NCBI GenBank assembly: GCA_031255915.1
Contig: JAIRRP010000068.1
Location: 1 to 13,748, forward strand
Reading direction: 5' to 3'
From: Puniceicoccales bacterium
Lineage (GTDB): Bacteria; Verrucomicrobiota; Verrucomicrobiia; Opitutales; JAIRLG01
DNA: 13,748 nucleotides
Shown here: piece by piece, positions 7,463-13,748 of the stretch
Layout: each line of letters opens with the position of its first letter
Position numbering within the stretch: position 1 is the stretch's first letter
The notes under the pieces: model-generated
Databases searched by the model: none
The model's input: the letters and a program-made list of their open reading frames with translations, nothing else
Told to the model about the DNA's origin: nothing
Translations under genes and position numbers: made by a program

Positions 7463-8596
7463 ATGAAGTTTATAATTTCTAAAAATGCATTTTCCGATGG
7501 TCTTCAGCAGGTCTTGCATGTGGTGAATACACGAGCATCTCTGCCGATTTTATCCCATGTGAAGATAGATGTTTACGGACGACATGTGACATTGACGACA
7601 ACGAACTTAGATCTCGGTATCCAATGTCATATGGCAGCCGTTGTTGAGTCCGAGGGCTCTGTGACATTACCGGTGAAGAAATTAGCGACTATTGTAAAAG
7701 CTTTACCGGGCAGTGAAGTCTCCGTTGAAGAGGGTTCTAAAGCGCAAATCACCCTTCGGGCCGGTGCTTCGACATTTAAGATAAGCGGGTTAGGCGCGGA
7801 AGAATTTCCAAAGCTTTCGACATTTACGGAAGCTCATGAGATGCAATTCGAGCAGAATAAGTTGAAGGAGATGTTGTGTAAAGTTTCCTATGCCCAATCC
7901 CATGATGAGAATCGCTATCTTCTCAATGGGGTTTTCTTTTCCTTCGAGGATGAAGCGTTGTATTTAGTCGCCACGGATGGTCGTCGCTTGGGACTGGTCC
8001 GTAAAGTGATGGGCGAGAGGACGGAATCTTATCCCAGTATTATTTTGCCGGCGAGAACGGTGTCGGAATTAGAGCGTCTACTAGGTCACGGGAAATACGT
8101 CCATTTGAAATTCAATGAAAAACAAGTATCCTTCGATATCGCCGTAGATGTTTCTGACGAGAAAGAAGTCACGTTGGAGGGAAGTATCGAGTTGATTTCA
8201 AAGGTAGTAGAGGGGCGTTATCCCAATTATAGGCAAGTCCTGCCTTCCTCTGTCGAACATCGCGTAAAAATTGATCGGGCGCTATTGTTGGAAATCGTAC
8301 AGCGCGTAGCCCTTGTCGCGAGCGAAAGGAATTATTCGGTATGTCTCCGCATGGCTGATCAGGCATTGGAAGTGTCGGCTAAAAGCTCAGAATATGGCGA
8401 GGCTCACGAAAGTTTCCCCATCAGCTATGATGAAACTCCTGTGGAGATTGCCTTTAATCCGCAATTCTTGATCGAACCGCTCCGGACGCTTCAGGAAGAT
8501 GATGTTTTTTTTGAATTCAAAGACGAGATGAGCCCGGGAGTATTGAAGACATTGGAAGATTTCAGCTGTGTCATCATGCCACTGCGCCTGCGCTAA
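7463..8596 (+). CDS. dnaN: DNA polymerase III beta subunit (sliding clamp)
   Basis: The beta clamp encircles DNA and tethers replicative and repair polymerases. The 377-residue protein starts MKFIISKNAFSDGLQQVLHV and shows the three-domain clamp pattern: SLPILSHVKID, TLTTTNLDLGI, the central LNGVFFSFEDEALYLVATDGRRLGLV, YPNYRQVLPS, and the C-terminal PVEIAFNPQFLIEPLRTL ending CVIMPLRLR. Length is near the family norm. It is not next to dnaA or recF here. A 93-base gap separates it from murG, which could hold its own promoter, though no strong match is visible. The downstream protease gene starts 14 bases after the stop. Confidence 0.97.
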   Translation: MKFIISKNAFSDGLQQVLHVVNTRASLPILSHVKIDVYGRHVTLTTTNLDLGIQCHMAAVVESEGSVTLPVKKLATIVKALPGSEVSVEEGSKAQITLRAGASTFKISGLGAEEFPKLSTFTEAHEMQFEQNKLKEMLCKVSYAQSHDENRYLLNGVFFSFEDEALYLVATDGRRLGLVRKVMGERTESYPSIILPARTVSELERLLGHGKYVHLKFNEKQVSFDIAVDVSDEKEVTLEGSIELISKVVEGRYPNYRQVLPSSVEHRVKIDRALLLEIVQRVALVASERNYSVCLRMADQALEVSAKSSEYGEAHESFPISYDETPVEIAFNPQFLIEPLRTLQEDDVFFEFKDEMSPGVLKTLEDFSCVIMPLRLR

Positions 8597-8610
8597 TAGA
8601 TTTTCCGTTT

Positions 8611-9441
8611 ATGGGGATGTTTACCATTATTTATATCTCTTTTCTGCTGATCTTAGGGACATTGGGTTGGGTAGGATGGTATTGGCATCGAGAGGCGTAT
8701 TCGCCATCGCTTCAGGCCATATGGCTCTCCTGGCTGGAAGCTTTTGGTTTAGCTTTTGCGATTTTTCTCGTCACCTGGTATATTCCGGGGATCATTTACG
8801 GAATTTTAGGCCGATGGAGTAGCGTTATCGCCCAACGGAGTGACACCGAATGGATGTTTTTGATGAGTGGCTTTGGCCAAATGGCAAGTTTGGGATTTTT
8901 TTATTTTCTTGGATCCCGAGGCTTCTGGCTTTTCCCGAAAACGTGGGAATGTCGTCGTTCCTTGGGTGATATTTGCGCCATTGCTCTCAAGGCATTTTTA
9001 TTGCTCCTGCCGTGTATCTGGGTTTTGAATCTCGTTTGGACTCTCTTTTCTATCTTTTTAGTGGATTCCTTTCCTTCTCTCTCATCTATCCTTGAGGATC
9101 AATTGCTCATTCAGCATTTTCATGAGATCACTTCGTGGCCGATGAGGTTGATCTTTTTTTTCTGTACGCTGATCTTGGCTCCCATAACGGAAGAGCTACT
9201 TTTTCGCTACGGGTTCTATCGGTTTTTAAAGGGCAAATGGAGCGCTCGTGCCGCTTGTTGGGCGACCTCGGTCGTATTTGCGCTTATGCATGTCCATTGG
9301 TTGTCCTTCGTTCCTCTTCTGGGGATAAGCCTTTTCCTCATTCATCTCTATGAGCGCGAGAAGCATCTCATGCCATGCATACTCGTCCATATGCTATTTA
9401 ATGCCAATACGTTTGTATTGCTGTTTTTGGAAAAGGCCTAG
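8611..9441 (+). CDS. CPBP-family (Abi/CAAX) intramembrane metalloprotease
   Basis: A polytopic membrane protein of 276 residues. The C-terminal part carries the CPBP family motifs: EELLFRYGFYRFL (Glu 194-195 and Arg 199), FALMHVHW with His 227, and LVHMLFNAN with His 260 and Asn 264, the set expected to bind the metal and form the active site inside the membrane. Several hydrophobic segments precede and follow these motifs. It lies 14 bases after dnaN on the same strand, so it may be co-transcribed. Substrates of bacterial members vary and cannot be inferred here. No SD is visible; the second Met (codon 3) is an alternative start. Confidence 0.85.
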   Translation: MGMFTIIYISFLLILGTLGWVGWYWHREAYSPSLQAIWLSWLEAFGLAFAIFLVTWYIPGIIYGILGRWSSVIAQRSDTEWMFLMSGFGQMASLGFFYFLGSRGFWLFPKTWECRRSLGDICAIALKAFLLLLPCIWVLNLVWTLFSIFLVDSFPSLSSILEDQLLIQHFHEITSWPMRLIFFFCTLILAPITEELLFRYGFYRFLKGKWSARAACWATSVVFALMHVHWLSFVPLLGISLFLIHLYEREKHLMPCILVHMLFNANTFVLLFLEKA

Positions 9442-9493
9442 ATATGTGGCTGTTTTCAAAATGATAGGTGAGATTTTGGAGCTATTGGCATGC

Positions 9494-9585
9494 GTCGCTG
9501 TCTTTGGATTCCAAAGGAATCGCCCGCGTAGCGGGCCACGACAAAGCGATAAAAGCTTTTATCGCTTTGTCGCAAAGACAGCGAC
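9494..9585 (+). repeat. Three-hairpin compound palindromic repeat, copy 2
   Basis: A 13-bp outer stem (GTCGCTGTCTTTG 9494-9506 with its exact complement 9573-9585) encloses hairpin 1 (GATTCC-AAA-GGAATC, 9507-9521), hairpin 2 (GCCCGC-GTA-GCGGGC, 9522-9536), and a perfect 34-base palindrome (9539-9572, arms of 17). All stems are free of mismatches. It lies between the protease gene and tsaE, ending 20 bases before the tsaE ATG. Its first 42-base core (9498-9539) matches copy 3 on the minus strand at 36 of 42 positions. Confidence 0.9.
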
Positions 9586-9605
9586 AGGAGCGCTGGAATG
9601 GGAAG

Positions 9606-10088
9606 ATGGCTGGTTTTTTTAAAGATAAGACGCTGGAATGTTCCCTTTTGGAAGGTATTTTCTGTACCTCTTTAGAGGAAACGCACTCTCTGGCGAAGGC
9701 CTTTGCCATGGCTTTACCGGAAAATTCCATCGTGCATTTTCATGGAGACCTCGGCATGGGAAAGACGAGTTTTGTTCATGGAATGGCGAAAGCGTATGCT
9801 ATTTCTACTCCCATTACGAGTCCCACATTTAATTTATGGGCTTTGTATAGAGGTACGCTCAATTTGTTCCATATCGATGCCTATCGGCTGCGATCTCAGG
9901 AAGAAATGGATGGCCTATACCTAGAGGATTTCCTAGAACTTCCCTATGTGGTTTGTGTGGAATGGCCGGAAAAAATACCAATGGGATACCTGCGGCCTTC
10001 CTCGCATTTATGGTTTTCTCAGGGAAGGGCAAATAATCCCGATGAGAGGATTATCCGCTTGTCATGGGAATGTTCAGCGGTACTCTAG
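9606..10088 (+). CDS. tsaE: tRNA threonylcarbamoyladenosine biosynthesis ATPase TsaE
   Basis: TsaE is the ATPase that works with TsaB and TsaD to make t6A at position 37 of tRNAs reading ANN codons. From the ATG at 9606 the protein has 160 residues, the usual size. It shows Walker A GDLGMGKT (residues 47-54), TSPTF (71-75), HIDAYRL (89-95), and CVEWPEK (117-123), all characteristic. The frame is open further upstream to 9468, but that would translate the palindromic repeat into a 46-residue tail unlike TsaE, and GGGAAG lies directly before 9606, so the shorter form is preferred. pgi begins 18 bases after the stop. Confidence 0.93.
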   Translation: MAGFFKDKTLECSLLEGIFCTSLEETHSLAKAFAMALPENSIVHFHGDLGMGKTSFVHGMAKAYAISTPITSPTFNLWALYRGTLNLFHIDAYRLRSQEEMDGLYLEDFLELPYVVCVEWPEKIPMGYLRPSSHLWFSQGRANNPDERIIRLSWECSAVL

Positions 10089-10105
10089 TCCATTTGGGAT
10101 ATTTT

Positions 10106-11692
10106 ATGGACGAACGCTGGCAGCATTTTCTAGAACATTTTCTGTGGTTTGAGGATTTGGGATTCGGAATCGATACTTCGCGGATTCATTTTCATGAACA
10201 TTTTGAAGAGGAAATGCGGGCACATGTGGAAAACGCTCATCGGGCAATGTCGGCGTTGGAGGCGGGAGCTATAGCCAATCCCGATGAAAATCGGCAAGTT
10301 GGCCATTACTGGCTGCGAAATCCGAGTTTGGCGCCCAATCCTGAGATTCAGAATGAAATTTCGACCGTACATGGCGATGTAGAGGATTTTGTCCGGGGTG
10401 TACATATGGGAGAATTTTCCGGCGATGGTGGGATGTTTCAACACCTCCTATGCATAGGAATTGGTGGTTCGGCCCTCGGTACAAAATTCGTTGCCCATGC
10501 GCTGAAAAATTTGCCCAAACGGCATGTGTTGGAACTTCATTTTCTGGATAATACCGATCCCGATGGCATTGATCAGGAATTGGAAATCCTGAAAGGTGCT
10601 CTTGGAAAGACGTTGGTTTTGGTGATTTCCAAATCGGGGACAACTCCGGAGACCCGTAATGGAATGCTAGAAACCATGAAGGCTTATGAGCAGGAAGGTA
10701 TCGCTTTTTCTCGTCATGCCGTGGCCATCACATGCAGGGGGAGCTCTTTAGACCAACAGGCCCGAAGGGAAGGTTGGCTGCATGTCTTCCCGATGTGGGA
10801 TTGGGTCGGAGGCCGAACCAGTGTGATGTCCGTGGTGGGGCTGCTTCCGTTGGCGTTGTTGGGAATGGATACCAAAGGTCTTCTGGCAGGAGCACGGGCG
10901 ATGGATACCTTGACGCGCGGAGCTGGAAAGGAAAATCCCGCAATGCGCCTGGCTTTAGCCTGGTATTCGGCCACCAATGGTAAAGGCGAAAAGGCGATGG
11001 TGGTCATTCCTTATAAAGATCGCTTATCTTTACTGACGGCTTATTTGCAGCAGTTGATCATGGAATCTTTGGGAAAGCGTACGGATTTCGATGGCAATTT
11101 TGTACGACAGGGATTGACGGTCTACGGAAACAAGGGTTCTACGGATCAGCATTCCTATGTCCAGCAACTGCGCGATGGTTTACAAAATTTTTTCGTGACC
11201 TTCGTGGAAGTCTTAAAGGACCGAGAAGTTGCTGAGACAAAGGCGATACTTCCCATTGCGACAGGGGATTACCTGGAAGGGTTTCTGCTGGGTACGCGTG
11301 AGGCACTCACAGAGGAAGCCTGTGATTCGATCACGATCACTTTGAGGGAAGTCAATGCGGCCTCAGTTGGAATGCTCATGGCGCTTTACGAACGAGCGGT
11401 CGGGTTTTATGCTCAATTCATCCGCATCAATGCCTATCACCAACCGGGAGTGGAAGCGGGGAAGAAAGCAGCGCAATCGCTTCTGGATGCGCAGGCATCT
11501 TTAGGCGAAATCTTCGAGCAATATGAGACTCCTTTGAGTATCCGAGAAATTGTGGAATTATTGCGAAAACATGAAGTATGCCTGGCGCCCGATATGGTGT
11601 TCAAGCTCCTTGAGCATCTCGTCGCCAATGGTCGCCTTAATGCCGAACGTCATGCCCATATGCACGATAACCGTTATTTCAAGAATACTTGA
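10106..11692 (+). CDS. pgi: Glucose-6-phosphate isomerase
   Basis: PGI interconverts glucose 6-phosphate and fructose 6-phosphate in glycolysis and gluconeogenesis. From the ATG at 10106 (MDERWQHFLEHF) the protein is 528 residues. Motifs visible are GIGGSALGT, the phosphate-binding SKSGTTPET (about 175-183), WDWVGGRTSVMS (about 231-242), ESLGKRTDFDG, GNKGSTDQHSYVQQLRDG with the catalytic His, and YHQPGVEAGKKAA with the likely catalytic Lys. An in-frame ATG at 10064 would add 14 residues and overlap tsaE; neither start has a good SD. The stop TGA (11690-11692) overlaps a TTGACA that could serve as the -35 box of an rpsU promoter. Confidence 0.95.
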   Translation: MDERWQHFLEHFLWFEDLGFGIDTSRIHFHEHFEEEMRAHVENAHRAMSALEAGAIANPDENRQVGHYWLRNPSLAPNPEIQNEISTVHGDVEDFVRGVHMGEFSGDGGMFQHLLCIGIGGSALGTKFVAHALKNLPKRHVLELHFLDNTDPDGIDQELEILKGALGKTLVLVISKSGTTPETRNGMLETMKAYEQEGIAFSRHAVAITCRGSSLDQQARREGWLHVFPMWDWVGGRTSVMSVVGLLPLALLGMDTKGLLAGARAMDTLTRGAGKENPAMRLALAWYSATNGKGEKAMVVIPYKDRLSLLTAYLQQLIMESLGKRTDFDGNFVRQGLTVYGNKGSTDQHSYVQQLRDGLQNFFVTFVEVLKDREVAETKAILPIATGDYLEGFLLGTREALTEEACDSITITLREVNAASVGMLMALYERAVGFYAQFIRINAYHQPGVEAGKKAAQSLLDAQASLGEIFEQYETPLSIREIVELLRKHEVCLAPDMVFKLLEHLVANGRLNAERHAHMHDNRYFKNT

Positions 11693-11719
11693 CAAGAGAA
11701 AGGTGAAGGGGAATGTTAG

Positions 11720-11738
11720 TCCTCTTGAGAGGAGGTGA
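11720..11738 (+). promoter_or_regulatory. Perfect SD of rpsU overlapped by a hairpin
   Basis: AGGAGGTGA (11730-11738) is complementary to the usual 3' end of 16S rRNA and lies 6 bases before the GTG start. TCCTC (11720-11724) can pair with GAGGA (11729-11733) around the loop TTGA, hiding half of the SD. Upstream, TTGACA at 11689-11694 is a possible -35 box, but the matching -10 is poor. This is the only full-length SD I find before any gene in the window. Confidence 0.7.
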
Positions 11739-11744
11739 GCGATA

Positions 11745-11945
11745 GTGTCTGTTGAAGTTAGATTGAGAAAAGGTGAAACAGTCGATAAGGCTTTACGTCG
11801 TCTAAAGAAGAAATTGGATCGCGAAGATGTTCTCCGGGGCGTACGGGCGAAGCGTTACTTCGAGAAACCATGTGAAAAACGCCGTCGCAAAGAAAAAGTC
11901 GCGAAGTTCAACAACATGTTGCGCCTGCGTTACGAGAATGCTTAG
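11745..11945 (+). CDS. rpsU: 30S ribosomal protein bS21
   Basis: bS21 is a small basic protein of the 30S platform, near the 3' end of 16S rRNA, and assists initiation on mRNA. The 66-residue protein begins at a GTG (SVEVRLRKGETVDKALRRLKKKLD) and continues VRAKRYFEKPCEKRRRKEK, the classic S21 pattern. The GTG start is fixed by the strong SD 6 bases upstream and by the family length. The hairpin over that SD suggests translational control. It sits between pgi and tRNA-Ser, with a stem-loop on each side of the gap after it. Confidence 0.96.
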   Translation: MSVEVRLRKGETVDKALRRLKKKLDREDVLRGVRAKRYFEKPCEKRRRKEKVAKFNNMLRLRYENA

Positions 11946-11962
11946 CCTAGCGTGAGTGTTGA

Positions 11963-11996
11963 TTAGGAAATCGGATCGGAAATATCCGATTTCTAA
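11963..11996 (+). terminator. Stem-loop after rpsU, possible terminator
   Basis: GAAATCGGAT (11967-11976) pairs perfectly with ATCCGATTTC (11984-11993) across a 7-base loop, and TTAG/CTAA flanks can extend it with one bulge. It begins 18 bases after the rpsU stop. There is no T-run after it, so it may be an RNA-stabilising or processing stem rather than an intrinsic terminator. Confidence 0.55.
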
Positions 11997-12047
11997 GGTG
12001 TTCGTTGAATGATGGAAGTTTCGTGGGTGCCGGTTGAGTTTAATGAT

Positions 12048-12088
12048 TGACCGCAAAGGAGCAAAATCCTACTGCTGGTCATTATTTT
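12048..12088 (+). other. Interrupted stem-loop with T-rich tail just before tRNA-Ser
   Basis: TGACC (12048-12052) pairs with GGTCA (12077-12081), GCA with TGC (12073-12075), and AGGA (12057-12060) with TCCT (12067-12070). The downstream side runs into TTATTTT. It ends only a few bases before the tRNA-Ser 5' end at 12095, so it is either a terminator of rpsU or a leader/processing structure of the tRNA transcript. Confidence 0.45.
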
Positions 12089-12094
12089 CCTAGA

Positions 12095-12185
<91 letters not shown>

Positions 12186-12209
12186 GAAGGCTGATGGGTG
12201 CGCCTTAGA

Positions 12210-13037
12210 ATGTATCGTCAAAATTAGGCAGCGAAAAGAGAGATGAAGCGGACATAGAATGCAGAAACAAAGGAGTGAATATTTTTAAAGTATCGAGTGG
12301 AAATGGAACGCCATTCTTTCATTTTAAGGAAAAAATTTTCAATGACAGGACGCTTTTTGTAGATATTTTTATCGTAAGGGCGTTGAGATTTTCTGTTGAT
12401 CCTTGGTGGAATGATGGGAACAATGCCATGGGAGGAAAGAGAAAAGACGATTCCGTCGGAATCATAGGCTTTATCGGCGAGAACACAAGTGATATCTAGG
12501 GATGCGACCCATTCCAGTGTCTGCTTGCAATCCGGTTCTGTACCTTCCGTTGCAATGACTTTGAGCGAATGACCAACCTTATCCACGGCCACAGGTCATT
12601 TCGTATGGGGCCACCTTTTGTGCGAGCCATTCTCTGACTGCCTCCTTTCGCTCCAGTACCGTGCTGGTGAACTTTGATGTGGGTGGAATCCACCATTACC
12701 CATTCTAAGTCTGGCTCGCCATATAGATTGTCGACCAATTTTTTTCATACACCGCGATCCCCCCAGCGGCTGAATCTGCGGTGTGTGTTTTTCCAATCTC
12801 CAAAGTCCGGCGGAAGGTCTCTCCAGGGACCCTAGTCCTCAGTATCCAAAACACTGCATTTATAGAATCGATTATCTTTTCCGTGTCGCCCAAGCGTCCC
12901 CTTCCTTCATCAGCAGCAACCTTTCCATCTTGTTCCATAATCCATCTGACACGTCATGTTTCCTATGTATCCTCTTTTCCATTCTCTCTTTCTTCCTTCT
13001 CTTTTTCCCTTTGTTCATCTTTTTTGACGACATTTTC
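12210..13037 (-). mobile_element. IS5-family insertion sequence, copy 1 (decayed)
   Basis: An element of about 830 bases. Its ends carry imperfect inverted repeats that share TCGTCAAAA: TGTATCGTCAAAAT at the left (from about 12211) and, on the minus strand, ATGTCGTCAAAAAAG at the right (to about 13033). The outer borders are uncertain by a few bases, and I see no clear target duplication. The right end is about 96% identical by eye to the start of copy 2 at 13558. Size, end structure and transposase content fit the IS5 family, IS427-like group. It sits just downstream of tRNA-Ser. Confidence 0.85.
12224..12952 (-). pseudogene. IS5-family DDE transposase, multiply frameshifted
   Basis: Transposase fragments lie in several frames. 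An N-terminal piece begins at a GTG near 12952 (SDGLWNKMERLLLMKEGDAW). Next comes INAVFWILRTRVP, then in another frame PWRDLPPDFGDWKNTHRRFSRWG, then LVDNLYGEPDLEWVMVDSTH with IKVHQHGTGAKGG carrying the first DDE Asp. After a further shift and a TGA comes a long C-terminal frame (12224-12592) with VLADKAYDSDG (second Asp), IPPRINRKSQRPYD, and RPVIENFFLKMKEWR with the final Glu. The order is that of IS5-family transposases. At least five frame breaks make this copy inactive. The stop codon touches the left inverted repeat, as in compact IS elements. Confidence 0.88.
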
Positions 13038-13121
13038 TAAACCTCTCGATGAAAAGACGAAAACCAACTCCGCTAGAGGTGCCAATCTCTCATCAACATC
13101 ACATCCGTCGCGTTCTGTTGG

Positions 13122-13199
13122 CTGTCTTTACAATAGGCAAATGAAAATTTGCCTATTGTGGTCCGCTTTGCAGGCGATTCTTTTGAAATCCAAAGACAG
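13122..13199 (-). repeat. Three-hairpin compound palindromic repeat, copy 3
   Basis: Read on the minus strand, an 8-bp outer stem (CTGTCTTT with AAAGACAG, extendable by G-T pairs) encloses hairpin 1 (13176-13190, imperfect GATTT/GAATC), hairpin 2 (13161-13175, GCCTGC/GCGGAC with one mismatch), and hairpin 3, a perfect 13-bp stem with a 4-base loop (13130-13159). The core matches copy 2 at 36 of 42 positions, but hairpin 3 shares no sequence with hairpin 3 of the other copies. It lies between the two IS copies, upstream of tRNA-Gln. Confidence 0.85.
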
Positions 13200-13293
13200 T
13201 TAAATCCACTAATTTCTTCCAGGCCCTACATCGCAGCATTTATTATCTTGAGAAATTACACGAGTTTCTTCATTTCCCATCTATTGCCGTCTT

Positions 13294-13367
13294 TGCCCGA
13301 TGGTGTAACGGTAGCACAACGGATTCTGGATCCATTTGTCCAGGTTCGAATCCTGGTCGGGCAGCCA
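13294..13367 (+). tRNA. tRNA-Gln (anticodon CTG), with one anticodon-stem mismatch
   Basis: The acceptor TGCCCGA (13294-13300) pairs with TCGGGCA (13357-13363), followed by G and an encoded CCA. The D arm is GTGT/GCAC and the T arm CCAGG-TTCGAAT-CCTGG. The anticodon loop TTCTGGA carries CTG at 13326-13328, reading CAG. The anticodon stem ACGGA/TCCAT has a C-A mismatch at the second pair, where CCG would be expected on the 3' side. Everything else fits a functional tRNA. It is flanked by two inverted IS copies, and gatCA at the other end of the window could serve its amidation if Gln-tRNA is made indirectly. Confidence 0.9.
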
Positions 13368-13554
13368 ATTTTGAAGAAGCAGGAAATTATCCTCCACTGC
13401 ATGGGCCCCTGTCGTGTAGGATCTGGCTGTGCCTTTCAGCAGCGCGTACAGCGTAAAGCTCTCTATTAGAAACTTCCTACAGGAAAATCTCTTCCGTAAA
13501 AAAATCGAAAGCTCCCATACTCACAAGGCTTGACAAATATAAGAGAGCGTGCTA
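13368..13554. other. Gap between tRNA-Gln and IS copy 2, no gene seen
   Basis: I recognise no gene or known RNA here. TGTAGGA (13415-13421) can pair with TCCTACA (13475-13481) across a 53-base loop. TTGACA at about 13530-13535 resembles a -35 box, but only IS sequence lies where a -10 would be expected. Confidence 0.35.
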
Positions 13555-13748
13555 AAGGGTGTCGTCAAAAAAGCTGACAAAGGAAAAAAGAGAAGGAAGA
13601 AAGAGGGAATGGAAAGAGGATACATAGGAAACATGACGTGTCAGATGGATTGTGGAACAAGATGGAAAGGTTGCTGCTGATGAAGGAAGGGGACGCTTGG
13701 GCGACACGGAAAAGATAATCGATTCTATAAATGCAGTGTTTTGGATAC
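13555..13748 (+). mobile_element. IS5-family insertion sequence, copy 2, cut by window edge
   Basis: From GGTGTCGTCAAAAAAG (about 13558) to the right edge, the sequence is nearly identical (about seven differences or small indels in roughly 190 bases) to the minus-strand reading of copy 1 from 13032 leftwards. It is therefore a second, oppositely oriented copy. Flanking bases differ from those of copy 1, which places the border near 13555-13560. Confidence 0.9.
13638..13748 (+). pseudogene. IS5-family transposase N-terminus, copy 2, frameshifted, partial
   Basis: From a GTG at 13638 the frame reads SDGLWNKMERLLLMKEGDAWATRKR and then meets TAA. The continuation DSINAVFWI is in another frame. 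The break around GGAAAAGATAATCGATTCTA is base-for-base the same as in copy 1. The rest of the gene lies outside the window, so whether later breaks are also shared is unknown. Confidence 0.75.

Noticed and set aside
9468..9605. 46-residue N-terminal extension of TsaE through the palindromic repeat
   Set aside because: The residues are translations of hairpin arms with no TsaE similarity, and the ATG at 9606 gives the normal length with a purine-rich sequence just upstream.
13149..13469. 106-codon open frame over tRNA-Gln
   Set aside because: It spans a tRNA and part of a palindromic repeat and shows no protein pattern.
13368..13554. Small stable RNA (SRP, 6S or tmRNA)
   Set aside because: None of the conserved sequence blocks of these RNAs is recognisable; only one long-range 7-bp pairing is seen.

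Overview
The window reads as ordinary bacterial chromosome on the left (about 1-12190) and an insertion-sequence-rich stretch on the right (about 12210-13748). The host is a bacterium with an outer-membrane-type envelope and the standard genetic code: TGA is the plain stop of rodZ, pgi and the DUF4340-like gene. The GldG-like/DUF4340-like pair, the S21 type and the use of GatCAB would fit the Verrucomicrobiota or a related PVC lineage. That placement is inference from memory of protein families and is weak. Base composition is moderate, and most genes have no recognisable Shine-Dalgarno (SD) sequence.

Layout. gatC and gatA lie on the minus strand (1699 down to the left edge). gatA is open to the edge except for one in-frame TGA at 1127-1129. 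Divergent from them is an OppF/DppF-type ABC ATPase with no partner genes beside it. After a 379-base gap holding a large multi-hairpin repeat comes an envelope block on the plus strand: a RodZ-like membrane protein, a GldG-like protein, a DUF4340-like protein and MurG. Next come dnaN (sliding clamp), a CPBP-family membrane protease, a second copy of the multi-hairpin repeat, tsaE, pgi and rpsU. tRNA-Ser(GGA) follows rpsU.

The right end holds a decayed IS5-family element (12210-13037, transposase on minus), then about 520 bases with a third multi-hairpin repeat and tRNA-Gln(CTG), then a second copy of the same IS in opposite orientation, cut by the window edge. The two IS copies form an inverted pair around the tRNA gene.

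The most unusual content is the repeat family. Three elements share one plan: an outer stem ending CTTTG/CAAAG, a first small hairpin, a second GCCCGC-type hairpin, and a long third hairpin whose sequence differs completely in each copy. Also notable are the single TGA in an otherwise intact gatA at a position usually Cys or Ala, and rpsU, the only gene here with a perfect SD, which overlaps a small hairpin. No complete new defence or biosynthetic system is visible.
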